Below, piece by piece: positions 1 through 8,864 of a stretch of 64,000 bases of DNA. The stretch lies in assembly GCF_017114985.1 (NCBI RefSeq), contig NZ_JABXKP010000104.1, positions 1 to 64,000 of the forward strand, read 5' to 3'. Both the position numbers and the translations under genes were made by a program. The stretch is from Nostoc sp. JL33. Its GTDB lineage: Bacteria; Cyanobacteriota; Cyanobacteriia; Cyanobacteriales; Nostocaceae. Positions within the stretch are counted from its first letter, which is position 1; every line of letters begins with the position of its first letter. The notes beneath the pieces were generated by a model. It saw nothing but the letters and a program-made list of their open reading frames with translations. It had not been told where the DNA came from and made no database searches.

Positions 1-230
1 CTGTCCTGGGGGAATTACTATGGTGCTCTTTATTTTTTATTTATAAACACCCTCTAAGACATGTGCCTTACAACTGGCTACGCAAAACTAATACGACCAA
101 TCCTTGGCAACAAAGAGTTTTCGTAGCATAGTATCTGGACAGAAATACTATAGAATAGGTAAATAACTGTTAAGCGATCGCAAAACAGAAAGTTTGTTGT
201 AGTGAAGTAACGAGAAAAGAGCAAAGAGCC

Positions 231-512
231 GTGTCAGTTGAAACTATTCAAAAGCCTTCCACAACCCGCAAGCTCGCGCCTCGGTATCGCGTTTTGCTCC
301 ATAACGACGACTACAACTCGATGGAGCACGTTGTGCAGTCACTAATAGCGACTGTTCCAAGCCTTACCCAACCCCAAGCTGTGAGCATTATGATGGAAGC
401 CCATACTAACGGGCTAGCTTTAGTCATTACTTGCGCCCTGGAACACGCTGAGTTTTATTGCGAAACATTGATAAGTCACGGTTTAAGTAGCACTATTGAA
501 CCTGACGAATAG
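231..512 (+). CDS. clpS: ATP-dependent Clp protease adaptor ClpS
   Basis: ClpS binds the N-domain of the Clp ATPase (ClpC in cyanobacteria) and delivers N-degron substrates in the cytosol. The 93-aa product has the family's usual length and a short flexible N-terminus. The substrate-pocket segment LHNDDYNSMEHVV is followed by the helix containing MMEAHTNG. The start is GTG, 15 bases after the purine-rich GAGAAAAGAGCAAAGAG stretch. The C-terminal half is more divergent than in proteobacterial ClpS, so it may be a ClpS2-type paralogue; cyanobacteria often carry two. It stands alone, with the next gene in the same direction about 70 bp downstream. Confidence 0.9.
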   Translation: MSVETIQKPSTTRKLAPRYRVLLHNDDYNSMEHVVQSLIATVPSLTQPQAVSIMMEAHTNGLALVITCALEHAEFYCETLISHGLSSTIEPDE

Positions 513-581
513 TCATTAGTCATTGGTCACTTGTACTGAGCGTAGTCGAAGTTAGAGTATTGGCTGGTGACTTACATTGGT

Positions 582-1415
582 ATGAAAGAAAACCTTGTCC
601 GTTTAGCTGAACGCCCTGCCCCTATCAGGCTGGGCTGTTTTATTTTGACATTATTGCTGCTATGGTTGCCATTGGCTGCACCAATATACTTACTAGTGCA
701 TGATTCAAACTTAGAAAGTATATTGACATTGGTGTTGTTATATGCAGCATTTATTTTTCTCCTGAGATTATGGGGTAAATACGTCTACCAGCAGCCCCAA
801 ATTCTGCGGCATTATGGCTTAGTATTCACGCGGCAAAATGGTGTGGATTTATTGCGTGGCCTGGCTATGGGGATAATTAATATTCTGATACTTTTTGGGG
901 TAGAAAATTTATTGGGTTGGTTGGTGTGGCAACAACCGAAAGTTTTTTTGCTGAAAATAATTTTAGAGGGTTTACTTGTTGGCTTGGGTGTTGGATTTGC
1001 TGAGGAATTGTTATTCCGAGGCTGGTTGCTAAATGAATTACAACGAGATTACAGTCCGCGTGTGGCACTGTGGACAGATGCAACTGCGTTTGCTACATTG
1101 CACTTTATTAAACCCTTGGAGGCAATTATTCATACACTGCCGCAATTTCCAGCTTTAGTACTGCTGGGGTTAACGCAAGTATGGGGAAAGCGTTGGCGGA
1201 GGGGACGCTTGGGTTTACCAATTGGTTTACATGGTGGTTTAGTTTGGGGCTACTACATTATTAATGTTGGGGAATTAGTGAAATATTCTGGCCAAGTTCC
1301 TGATTGGGTAACTGGTGTGAATAATAATCCCCTACAAGGAGTGATGGGGGTGTTGTTAATGAGTGTACTAGCTTTGTGGATACGAGGAAGGACTGAGCGA
1401 TCGCTTCATATATGA
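582..1415 (+). CDS. CPBP-family intramembrane glutamic endopeptidase
   Basis: This is a multi-pass membrane protease of the CAAX/Abi (CPBP) family, which cleaves within or near the membrane. Motif 1, EELLFRGWLLNEL, contains the EExxxR signature; motif 2 is FATLHF and motif 3 is the His in GLPIGLHGG. Several hydrophobic helices are visible from about residue 20 onward. I chose the ATG at 582 over the in-frame GTG at 567; both are possible. The stop overlaps the next ATG by four bases (ATGA), so the two genes are probably translationally coupled. The substrate is unknown. Confidence 0.88.
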   Translation: MKENLVRLAERPAPIRLGCFILTLLLLWLPLAAPIYLLVHDSNLESILTLVLLYAAFIFLLRLWGKYVYQQPQILRHYGLVFTRQNGVDLLRGLAMGIINILILFGVENLLGWLVWQQPKVFLLKIILEGLLVGLGVGFAEELLFRGWLLNELQRDYSPRVALWTDATAFATLHFIKPLEAIIHTLPQFPALVLLGLTQVWGKRWRRGRLGLPIGLHGGLVWGYYIINVGELVKYSGQVPDWVTGVNNNPLQGVMGVLLMSVLALWIRGRTERSLHI

Positions 1416-2383
1416 AAATAAAAAGATTATTAATTATATCAGTTTTATTACTCAGTTTTGTTTCTGGTTGTAAAGATTGTCAGGCTAAAAAAACTTCAAA
1501 TCCCGCTCATGTGAAGCAGTTGTTAACAACTAAAAAATGTCCCAAGTGTGATTTAGGTGGTGCTGATTTAACAAATGCTGATTTAGCTGGAGCAGATTTA
1601 AGAGAAGCCGAACTAACTAATGCTAAATTAGACGGAGCCAATCTACAAGGGGCTGATTTAACTAAAGCTGAACTCAGATGGCGAGATGATGTTGGCGACA
1701 AAGGGAAAATGGGTATATCAGAAATAGGTGATGATTACTGTAATGTTACCTATGAGGCTTCATTCAAAGGAGTTAACTTGAGGGGAGCGAAACTTATTCA
1801 AACTGACTTATCAAGTTTGGATTTAAGCGAAGCTAATCTGAGTGATGCTGATTTGACTAATGCAAAACTAAACTGGGCAAAACTAAATAAAGTAAATTTA
1901 GAAAAAGCTAATTTAAATAGTGCTTCCTTAGAGTCAGCAGGGCTAGATTACGCTAATCTAAAAAAGGCAAATCTACAGGGTGCGAATTTAAGTTTGAGTA
2001 GCTTGTATCATGCAAATTTAGAAAAAGCTAATTTAAATAACGCGTCCTTAGAGTCAGCAGAGCTAGATTACGCTAATCTAAAAGAAGCTAACCTTACAAA
2101 TGCCAATTTAGATCACAGTTCACTTTTAGGTGCAAATCTGCAAAAAACACAGTTGATAAATGCTAATTTGCAAGGAGCTAAACTGAGCGATTATCTTATT
2201 GATACTAATCTAAGTGGAGCTAACCTCAGCAGTGCTTCTCTAACAAGTCTTAATTTACAGAAGGTTATCTACGATTCTCATACTATTTGGCGTGGAGCCT
2301 CTTATAACGAGTTTACACAGTTCCCTAATGGATTTAATTCTCTAAATGAGCAAATGGAATTTAAAAGGCTTTCTCCTTTTTAA
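1412..2383 (+). CDS. Pentapeptide-repeat lipoprotein
   Basis: The N-terminus is a lipoprotein signal (two Lys, a hydrophobic core, then lipobox VSGC with Cys20), so the protein is probably membrane-anchored outside the cytoplasm. From about residue 45 it consists of A(D/N)LXX pentapeptide repeats, predicted to fold as a right-handed quadrilateral beta-helix. A Trp/Asp-rich insert (about residues 90-120, starting RWRDDVGDKG) separates two repeat blocks. It overlaps the upstream protease gene by 4 bp. Pentapeptide-repeat proteins are abundant in Nostoc and mostly of unknown function. Confidence 0.85.
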   Translation: MKIKRLLIISVLLLSFVSGCKDCQAKKTSNPAHVKQLLTTKKCPKCDLGGADLTNADLAGADLREAELTNAKLDGANLQGADLTKAELRWRDDVGDKGKMGISEIGDDYCNVTYEASFKGVNLRGAKLIQTDLSSLDLSEANLSDADLTNAKLNWAKLNKVNLEKANLNSASLESAGLDYANLKKANLQGANLSLSSLYHANLEKANLNNASLESAELDYANLKEANLTNANLDHSSLLGANLQKTQLINANLQGAKLSDYLIDTNLSGANLSSASLTSLNLQKVIYDSHTIWRGASYNEFTQFPNGFNSLNEQMEFKRLSPF

Positions 2384-2627
2384 TAATTTATTATTTTCTA
2401 ATATTATTTTAATGAACTTGCTTGTCGCTGGATGTGCTGAGATATATTCACCAGGTAATGAACCACAATATGAGAAAATTGCAGAAGATAATATTATATC
2501 TATGATTCAGAATCAAAAAAACTACTTTCCAACCCATAAAACTTTCCTGAAACTAGTTGATAAACCATTAAAATCAAACCCATCTTTTTTCAAAAATGAA
2601 AAACGCCAATATTGTTATACGTCTTGA
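2346..2627 (+). CDS. Small predicted lipoprotein, unknown function
   Basis: This 93-aa product starts inside the 3' end of the pentapeptide gene in another frame. Its N-terminus looks like a lipoprotein signal: basic residues, a long hydrophobic stretch and the lipobox LVAGC at about residue 30. The remainder is polar with no recognised domain. An internal ATG at 2412 would leave too short a signal, which supports the upstream start. Its 3' end overlaps the convergent toxin gene by 13 bp. No RBS is evident, so it could be spurious. Confidence 0.45.
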   Translation: MSKWNLKGFLLFNNLLFSNIILMNLLVAGCAEIYSPGNEPQYEKIAEDNIISMIQNQKNYFPTHKTFLKLVDKPLKSNPSFFKNEKRQYCYTS

Positions 2628-2911
2628 AATAAGTTTTGGATATCTCTTGCTCCATGTAGAACGCGGATAACTTCAATCCCTTGGTTTATAGGGCAGTAGA
2701 AAATTAGATAACTCTTTACTGGAAAACTCCGTATATTTGGTATTAAAGAGTCACGCTGTCTTCCCAAGCTGGGATTTTCTGCCAGTATTTTGAGCTTGCT
2801 GTCAATGTTTAGCAGAAATTGATCTGCTTTTTCAAAGCTATCATTAGCAATGAAATTCCAAATATCCAATAAATCAGTTTCAGCCAGTGGTCTTTTAAGA
2901 ATAATCGCCAT
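2615..2911 (-). CDS. RelE/ParE-type toxin
   Basis: This 98-aa protein has the ParE fold signature: the helix AETDLLDIWNFIAND near the N-terminus, the turn NPSLGRQRDSL, and the C-terminal strands SYLIFYCPINQGIEVIRVLHGARD. ParE toxins act on gyrase and RelE toxins on ribosome-bound mRNA; the target cannot be told from sequence. The antitoxin lies immediately upstream and shares a TAATG stop-start junction, the usual layout of a type II toxin-antitoxin operon. Confidence 0.85.
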   Translation of the reverse strand: MAIILKRPLAETDLLDIWNFIANDSFEKADQFLLNIDSKLKILAENPSLGRQRDSLIPNIRSFPVKSYLIFYCPINQGIEVIRVLHGARDIQNLFQDV

Positions 2912-3168
2912 TAAAGGGATTCAACCTTCTGCCGTTGTTGTTTTGCCTTAGCGATGATTTCATCCATATTTAGAGGCGTAGATTCTCCGCTATCAATCCC
3001 TTGCTGAATCTCCTGTCGTAGTTGTGCAAGCCGTATTTCTTTTAGGGTATCCTGCTCCTTGAGAAGCCGCAGACCTTCCCGAATGACTTCAGTCGCGGAA
3101 GTATACATCCCGCTTTCAACTTGGGACTGTACCCACTTTTCCAATTCGAGGGTTAGGGAAACGTTCAT
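2911..3168 (-). CDS. ParD/CopG-family antitoxin
   Basis: This 85-aa protein has a ribbon-helix-helix N-terminus (MNVSLTLELEKWV, then SGMYTSATEVIREGLRLL) and a charged, Gln/Glu-rich C-terminal tail that would wrap the toxin. The protein probably binds its own promoter and neutralises the downstream ParE-like toxin. Antitoxin first and toxin second with overlapping codons is the standard arrangement. About 160 bp separate it from the end of the next gene on the same strand. Confidence 0.85.
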   Translation of the reverse strand: MNVSLTLELEKWVQSQVESGMYTSATEVIREGLRLLKEQDTLKEIRLAQLRQEIQQGIDSGESTPLNMDEIIAKAKQQRQKVESL

Positions 3169-3330
3169 AAATACTTCAAAACAAGCTGATACTAATCATC
3201 CTATCGTTGATAAAAGAAAATAGTCAAATTTGTTATGATCTCACCTACTTAACTGAAGGGTTACTGCCACTTGATGATATTGTGCTTTAATCCTGCCCAA
3301 TGACCTATCAATACTTCCTAGATACCAACA

Positions 3331-3978
3331 TCATTTCAGATCAAACGCACTCTCCACAACTGTACCCACCACACACGCTTTATTCAAATTAACGCCGCTC
3401 AAATTTGCACCTTCTAACTCTGCACAAAGTAAATTCGCTCCTGTCAAATTCGCTCCCGCCAAATTCGCCCCCCGTAAGTCAGCTTCTTCAAGATTTGCTT
3501 CACTCAACAACGCCCCTTGCAAATCAGCGCGACTCAAGTCTGCACCTTTGAGATTTGCCCCAGTCAGGTTTGCACCGCGCAAGTCAGCACCCCGAAAGTC
3601 AACGCCTTGCAAGTTCACATTCATTAAATTGGCACCACTCAAGAAAGCACCCACCAATGACACATCACTGAGTCTTGCTCCCATTAAGTTAGCGCCACGC
3701 AAATTGCTACCCCGCAAGTCAGCGCCGGTTAAATCTGCTTGCATTAGGTTCGCTCCCATCAAGTTAGCCCGCAAGTCAGTTTCTTGGAGGTTGGCTCCCA
3801 TTAAATTTGCCCCCTCAAAATGCCCACCTTCGAGTTTAGAACCAGCGAAATTAGTGCCGACAAGGGTAGCGCCAGCAAGATTAATCCGGCTTAAATCCAG
3901 TCGGGAGAGTTCCTCGTCTTCTAAATTTGCCCCTGGAAGTTGTTTGAGTTTTCCTAATCTAATCGCTTCAATATTCAT
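3331..3978 (-). CDS. Cytosolic pentapeptide-repeat protein
   Basis: The 215-aa product is almost entirely pentapeptide repeats of the form A(D/N)LXG, from about residue 18 to 205, without a signal peptide. It should fold as a right-handed beta-helix of roughly nine coils. One repeat is a residue short (TDLR followed directly by ANLMG, near residues 67-75), which breaks the register. The gene overlaps the end of the upstream DICT gene by 4 bp and is probably cotranscribed with it. The function is unknown. Confidence 0.88.
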   Translation of the reverse strand: MNIEAIRLGKLKQLPGANLEDEELSRLDLSRINLAGATLVGTNFAGSKLEGGHFEGANLMGANLQETDLRANLMGANLMQADLTGADLRGSNLRGANLMGARLSDVSLVGAFLSGANLMNVNLQGVDFRGADLRGANLTGANLKGADLSRADLQGALLSEANLEEADLRGANLAGANLTGANLLCAELEGANLSGVNLNKACVVGTVVESAFDLK

Positions 3979-5435
3979 GTAAAGTAACTATTAATCTCCT
4001 CACTGATCTTGCTGTGGCTATCCCATTGGGAATCAAGTATCCAGATGCCGGCGCTGACTTTGGGTGTCATCAACTGTAAGTCGAGTCCCTGTTGTAAACC
4101 CATAACTAACAAAGCTAGGGTATCTACAAGTTTAGGGTCAAAGCGGCTAGATTGTTGCTGTTTGCACTCATCTAAAGCTTGAGTAAATATCTTTTCCCGG
4201 CTTTGATTTGACGACTTTCGCTGATTTAACCGCCACTGAAAGTCTGCCAATAATGCCAAAATTCTCGATTCTAGGGGAATTTCATCTCCAGCTAAACCTG
4301 CTGGTTCCCCTGAACCATTCCACCACTCACTTTGGTGAGTAATAATTTGGGCAACTGCTCGCAGTCGTGGCATGGTTCGCAATACTTGCGCCCCCGGTAC
4401 TAAGGGACAAGTTAAGGGAGAACTGGGGGCATCTTCTTGGTAGCGTGCCGATATACCGTCAGCGAGTAAGCTTTCTGCTTTCTGTAATGGATCTATGCGA
4501 TGCAACAAAGCCGCTAGCCGCAACCTTTTAATCTGCCATGCAGGAAGATCCAAAAGCTGGCCGATCGCTTCAGCAAGAACTACTACTTCCGCAGCTGCCA
4601 TTGGATTGTTGACATCTGCCATATCCATCAGTTGCGCCATTCGCAAAAAGGCTTGGATTTCGTTAGAAACCAAGTTGCGATCTAGGGTTTGTTTCTGAAG
4701 CGCTGTGGGGATGGATAAATTATCTTGCCCAGTCTGGAGATAATCTACTACACGGGAGACAACTGCACCCAAATTTTGGGATCTGTCCATTGACGGTACA
4801 ATTTGCTGTTTATCGGCTGTGAGTTTTTTCGCCAGTTCTGGGTTGTATTTTTTGATGTGAGCGATCGCTATTTCTGCCGTTTCTTGGACTAACTCTGGCT
4901 CAAATGTCCACAAGCCATAGAATTTTCGCTCTAAGTCTGATGTCGGTACTCCAGTACTGCCATAATCAGCTTCTGATAATTCTTGACAAATTACCATTGC
5001 TGTGTATTTAGGCGATAAAATAATTAAATGCCACTCCTGAGCTACTGGATCGACTGAATCTAATGCCACTAAGTCTACATTTGGTAAAAGGCTTGTGGGA
5101 TGTTCAGCAAAGCCAGATTCAGCAGCAGCCATAATCACAATTTCGCTGCTGCGCTGGGCGATATCTGCATATCGTTGAGCTTCTTGTAGATACCATTTAC
5201 CCCGTTGGAAGGCTGAGATGACCAGGGGTTTACCGTCGTCGGTTAAAATATGGTCTTCTAGAGCGTGGCACAGGGCAACTAGGGTATTTTTGTAGTAAAC
5301 ACCGAATCGAATTGGCCTGGTGGTGTGGCGATGGGCTATTTCTAGCTGTTGTAGGATTGAACCTTCTAACATGGGATTGGGTGAAAATAACCGCAGAGGG
5401 GGAGTGAGTAGGGCAGGGGCGCAGGTGAGAGACAA
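3975..5435 (-). CDS. DICT sensory domain protein with degenerate HD-GYP-like region
   Basis: Residues about 25-205 match the cyanobacterial DICT domain, a sensory module found in two-component and c-di-GMP proteins. Residues about 285-440 resemble HD-GYP: ALLHRIDP replaces the ALLHDIGK motif and THQSEWWNGSGEP replaces HHERWDGSGYP, followed by IPLESRILALLADF. The metal ligands (HD, HH) are therefore largely lost, and phosphodiesterase activity is unlikely. The first start is TTG; an in-frame ATG at 5372 (MLEGSILQQLE) is an alternative. It follows the radical SAM gene by 39 bp and overlaps the pentapeptide gene, suggesting one transcript. Confidence 0.78.
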   Translation of the reverse strand: MSLTCAPALLTPPLRLFSPNPMLEGSILQQLEIAHRHTTRPIRFGVYYKNTLVALCHALEDHILTDDGKPLVISAFQRGKWYLQEAQRYADIAQRSSEIVIMAAAESGFAEHPTSLLPNVDLVALDSVDPVAQEWHLIILSPKYTAMVICQELSEADYGSTGVPTSDLERKFYGLWTFEPELVQETAEIAIAHIKKYNPELAKKLTADKQQIVPSMDRSQNLGAVVSRVVDYLQTGQDNLSIPTALQKQTLDRNLVSNEIQAFLRMAQLMDMADVNNPMAAAEVVVLAEAIGQLLDLPAWQIKRLRLAALLHRIDPLQKAESLLADGISARYQEDAPSSPLTCPLVPGAQVLRTMPRLRAVAQIITHQSEWWNGSGEPAGLAGDEIPLESRILALLADFQWRLNQRKSSNQSREKIFTQALDECKQQQSSRFDPKLVDTLALLVMGLQQGLDLQLMTPKVSAGIWILDSQWDSHSKISEEINSYFT

Positions 5436-5474
5436 AAAGATAAAATTTCCTCTTGTCTGATTGAGCGAATTTTA

Positions 5475-7064
5475 TCAAACAGCTGCTAACTGTTTCTCTT
5501 TCGTCTCTATTGGTGCAGAAAGTGCTGCTTCTAAGTCGGCACAACCTAGCTTTTCTTCTAAGATTTTCATGACTTCACGTCCGAAATCGTTAGGGTTTTG
5601 TTGCCAAGCTTGCAAGCAGACTTCACCGAAGAATGAACCAAGGGGTTCGGGATTCCAGAGGAGTTTTTTGGCTGTCCACGGCATCAAGCTCATTGGATCA
5701 TACCCTGGTTTGAGGATGCCTTCTTTAAAAGCGTATTCTTCTAGATGAGTATGGGGTTGTAGTCCAATAAAGAAAATGGCAGGTTCGACTTTATCAGCAC
5801 CAAAAATCCGTTCTAGTTCGCGGTGGTAGGCGATGGTTTGGCGGATGGTTTCGGGACGTTCGTCAATGACGTTAAAGGAGTAGTTAACGGAAACTAAGTC
5901 GTTGAAACCAGCTGCTTTTAAATCGCGGCAGTTTTGCAAGACGTTTCGCAGGTTATACCCCATCCGCATTTTCCGCACGAGTTCTTGAGAACCACTGGTA
6001 ATCCCAATTTCAAAGTAGTTCATCCCGGTTTTCGCCATCAAGTCGCACAACTGGGGTGTCAAATTGTCGGCTCTAATGTAAGCTGCCCAGTGGATGTCTG
6101 TCATACCAGAATCGACGATTTTTTGCAAGAGTTCTATGGCATCGTCGATAAATTTTCTCGCTGGGATGAATTGGGCATCGGTAAACCAGAAGTTGCGAAT
6201 GCCGCGATCGTATAATTGGCGCATCTCAGCAACTACTTCATCTGCTGGGTTGATGCGTACTTGTTTACCTTCGACAACAGTGTAGACGCAATAACAACAA
6301 TTGTGAGGACAACCGCGCTTAGTTTGTACACCTATATAAAAGTCTTGCTCTTGCAGGTAAAAGTTAAATTCCGGCCAGATGCTTTCGATATAGTCGTAGT
6401 TACAAGCTGTTTTTTCTAGTGGGGTGGGTTGTTCGTGAATTAGCCGTTCCCGTGGTTGAGTTTCTCCGACAACGTAACAGCGTTCATCTCGAAAATCTCT
6501 GCCACTTAAAAGTTTTTCTAGCAGGGTTTCGCCTTCACCCACAGAAATAATTGCCCCTTGAGGTAAGCTTTTACCCAACTGTTCATAAAATACACTAACT
6601 GCACCACCACCTACAACTACACGAGCATCAGAATTATATTTTTGGGCACGCTTTAAACCGCGTTTGATTAAGCCCTGGTTTTGCCACAATTCTACATAGT
6701 AAGCAATGAAGATTCGTAAACCGCCGAATCCACCGCGTAATTTTAATAGAGGATTCTTCGCGTAGTAAAATTCAAAGGCGTTTTGTAGTGGATTACCACC
6801 ACGCCCGCCAACTGGGGCATAAATTTGAATATCCCGCCAAGAAAATACTAGCAGTGTCGGTTTAAATTCATCGATACAGCGATCTAAGGCGGTAGCATAA
6901 TCTAAAGGTGGCACTGTTCCCAAATCAAAGATACGCTGTTCGATATTCGGAAACTGTTTGTGGACGTGATCGCTCAGGTAGACAACCCCAATGGGAAAGA
7001 TAGGGTTACAAGGAAGGCGAACGTAAAGAATTCGATTTTCCATCATGGGTGTTTTGACTTCCAT
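5475..7064 (-). CDS. B12-binding-domain-type radical SAM protein
   Basis: This 529-aa protein has an N-terminal segment resembling a cobalamin-binding Rossmann domain (about residues 10-200, including VVVGGGAVSVF) and then a radical SAM core. The [4Fe-4S] cysteines are C252, C256 and C259 in GCPHNCCYC. A C-terminal extension of about 180 residues follows. Relatives are conserved in cyanobacteria; I recall the annotation 'photosystem II high light acclimation radical SAM protein' for a family of this type but cannot confirm it here. The start could also be the internal ATG at 7046. It is the first gene of a probable three-gene minus-strand run. Confidence 0.8.
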   Translation of the reverse strand: MEVKTPMMENRILYVRLPCNPIFPIGVVYLSDHVHKQFPNIEQRIFDLGTVPPLDYATALDRCIDEFKPTLLVFSWRDIQIYAPVGGRGGNPLQNAFEFYYAKNPLLKLRGGFGGLRIFIAYYVELWQNQGLIKRGLKRAQKYNSDARVVVGGGAVSVFYEQLGKSLPQGAIISVGEGETLLEKLLSGRDFRDERCYVVGETQPRERLIHEQPTPLEKTACNYDYIESIWPEFNFYLQEQDFYIGVQTKRGCPHNCCYCVYTVVEGKQVRINPADEVVAEMRQLYDRGIRNFWFTDAQFIPARKFIDDAIELLQKIVDSGMTDIHWAAYIRADNLTPQLCDLMAKTGMNYFEIGITSGSQELVRKMRMGYNLRNVLQNCRDLKAAGFNDLVSVNYSFNVIDERPETIRQTIAYHRELERIFGADKVEPAIFFIGLQPHTHLEEYAFKEGILKPGYDPMSLMPWTAKKLLWNPEPLGSFFGEVCLQAWQQNPNDFGREVMKILEEKLGCADLEAALSAPIETKEKQLAAV

Positions 7065-7648
7065 CTTGCCAATCTTTGGGGAAAGCGAGATAAATTCCAG
7101 TTTTAAGGCGTGTTTTTGTTTTGGCTGCTCTTAATCTCTGACAATCTTGCTTGACATTGAAGCCGATTATTGATATCAGCGAAACTTTTGTTCACAGATG
7201 TATCAATAAAATTGCTTTGCGTACCAAACGCCGGGTATCAAGAGAGGCTTTATGAAGAAATTTTTCATATAGCTTTACGATAACATTGAGTTTATTCATT
7301 AAGCGATGATCCCAGGCTTTTAATCGGGGGATAGATGAAACACAAAAATACACCCCTGAACAAGGCTGAAGCTAAGGGGATCTTCACCATATCCGCTCTG
7401 TAATTATCTGCCCTCAAGAAGTTAAAGGTTTTTTGCCAGAGATTAAAAACTCAAAGATGTTGACATAGGGTAAAATTTTAGAAAAAGCATAAAAGTTTAC
7501 AAAGTTTTTATAACCTCAGATATATCTTTAGGTAGAAAAAATCTAGAAAGAGTTAAGTTGGTATTCGCAGTTACAACAACTGGGGATCAGTGGGTGCTAG
7601 GCTTGGCTAGTGTAATGTAAAATTGCGGCGTAAAGCTCCTCAGCAGTT
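7065..7648. other. Divergent intergenic region, no gene seen
   Basis: This 584-bp stretch lies between the divergent radical SAM and DUF1830 genes, so it should hold both promoters. It is AT-rich in its right half, with no ORF of coding character. A weak hairpin (CCCCT...AGGGG, 7353-7379) is the only structure noticed. No convincing -35/-10 pair could be assigned. Confidence 0.5.
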
Positions 7649-8044
7649 ATGGCTCAAATATTAGATCCTCTACCACCTGAGCAATCGGGAAAAATTCTCT
7701 GCTGCTACATTAATGCCACGAGCAAAATACAGATAGCTCGCATCTCCAATATTCCCAACTGGTACTTTGAAAGGGTTGTTTTTCCTGGACAACGTTTAGT
7801 GTTTGAAGCTCCGCGAAAAGCTCAATTGGAGATTCATACAGGGATGATGGCAAGTGCAATTTTATCCGATAAAATTCCGTGCGATCGCCTGATGCTCGAC
7901 GAACCCAGCGTTTATGAGTTTGATACCGACTCATCAGATGCAAAAGACCCTATTAATACCCAAGCAATAGTGCAGCAAATTAATACAAAAATCGGAGATA
8001 CTACAAAACCCTTACAAATCGTTGGTTTAGCATCGGTTGATTAA
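7649..8044 (+). CDS. DUF1830 domain protein
   Basis: This 131-aa cytosolic protein matches the small cyanobacterial DUF1830 family. The conserved block runs from ILCCYINATSKIQIARI through WYFERVVFPGQRLVFEAP to about residue 95, with an unconserved acidic tail. No catalytic motif is visible and the function is unknown. A clear Rho-independent terminator follows the stop, so it is probably monocistronic. Confidence 0.85.
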   Translation: MAQILDPLPPEQSGKILCCYINATSKIQIARISNIPNWYFERVVFPGQRLVFEAPRKAQLEIHTGMMASAILSDKIPCDRLMLDEPSVYEFDTDSSDAKDPINTQAIVQQINTKIGDTTKPLQIVGLASVD

Positions 8045-8066
8045 AAAAAAAATTTACTAAATTTAA

Positions 8067-8093
8067 GGGTTGCTAATTCAGCAGCCTTTTTTG
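8067..8093 (+). terminator. Rho-independent terminator after DUF1830 gene
   Basis: GGTTGCT and AGCAGCC arms pair (one G-T) around a 5-base loop and are followed directly by six T residues. Confidence 0.75.
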
Positions 8094-8112
8094 TTTATTA
8101 TTTATTATTTAT

Positions 8113-8240
8113 TGGGCATTGGGCACTTGTACTGAGCGAAGTCGAAGTATTGGGCATTGGGCATTGGTTATTCCCCCATCTCCCTCATCTCCCTCATCTC
8201 CCCCATCTTCCTCATCTCCCTGATCTCATCTACAATCATT
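8113..8240. repeat. Short tandem repeats upstream of the DUF4079 gene
   Basis: Heptamer-type ATTGGGC repeats are followed by TCCCTCATC-type repeats. The piece CTTGTACTGAGCGAAGTCG inside it also occurs near 530-550 with one change, so it is dispersed. The stretch is open in one frame, which creates a false upstream extension of the next gene. Confidence 0.8.
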
Positions 8241-8243
8241 CTT

Positions 8244-8705
8244 ATGAATCTGCCTTCATTTCTTTGGTTGTGGAAAATAGCCGCCTGGTCGATGGGGTTG
8301 TCCCTGCTGGCATATCTGATGTTAGCAGTCACCGGCGTTTGGATGTTTCGGGCGAGAACTTCGCAGCAATTCCCTTTTATTACCTCATTTCTGGGCGGAA
8401 ATAGGGAGGTGCGATCGCTCCACTATACAATGGGCATTAGCATGGTAGGTTTAGTGCTACTATTGCTAGCGATCGGCATTGTTGGCACTTTCGGTCACTT
8501 TGGTTCTTTAGGTCACTCGTCACACCTAATCGCTGGATTGATAGTGGTAGCATTAGTTTTACTGTCTGCTTTCAGTGCGACGCAAATTAGTGCCACACGA
8601 CCTTGGGCTAGACCCTTACACATCGGCGTAAATATTATTCTATTTATAGGATTTGCCTGGGTATCCCTTACTGGTTGGATTGTAGTGCAAAAATATTTAC
8701 CCTAA
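8244..8705 (+). CDS. DUF4079-like membrane protein
   Basis: This 153-aa protein has four predicted membrane helices: one near residues 8-28 and three in the C-terminal two-thirds. It resembles the DUF4079 family of cyanobacteria and plastids. His residues in LHYTMGIS and in GHFGSLGHSSHLI fall at or near helices and could be ligands. I chose ATG 8244 because the longer reading frame upstream runs through tandem repeat DNA. The function is unknown. Confidence 0.75.
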   Translation: MNLPSFLWLWKIAAWSMGLSLLAYLMLAVTGVWMFRARTSQQFPFITSFLGGNREVRSLHYTMGISMVGLVLLLLAIGIVGTFGHFGSLGHSSHLIAGLIVVALVLLSAFSATQISATRPWARPLHIGVNIILFIGFAWVSLTGWIVVQKYLP

Positions 8706-8864
8706 AAAATTACGAATTACGAATTACGTTAGCGTTCACAAAGTGTCTCGTAGAGAAGCGGGGCGTAGCCCATTACGAATTATTAAAGTGGCATAGCTTA
8801 TATGCGGCAGGCGAGGTAAGACATAGACCTACCCTACAATGAAGAAAAGCATTGTAATTGAGCC

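Noticed and set aside
3548..3982. Plus-strand 144-aa ORF opposite the pentapeptide gene
   Set aside because: It is the antisense shadow of a periodic repeat gene, which keeps all frames open.
8157..8243. N-terminal extension of the DUF4079 gene by 29 codons
   Set aside because: It is encoded by tandem CCCTCATCT-type repeats; ATG 8244 gives a normal membrane-protein start.
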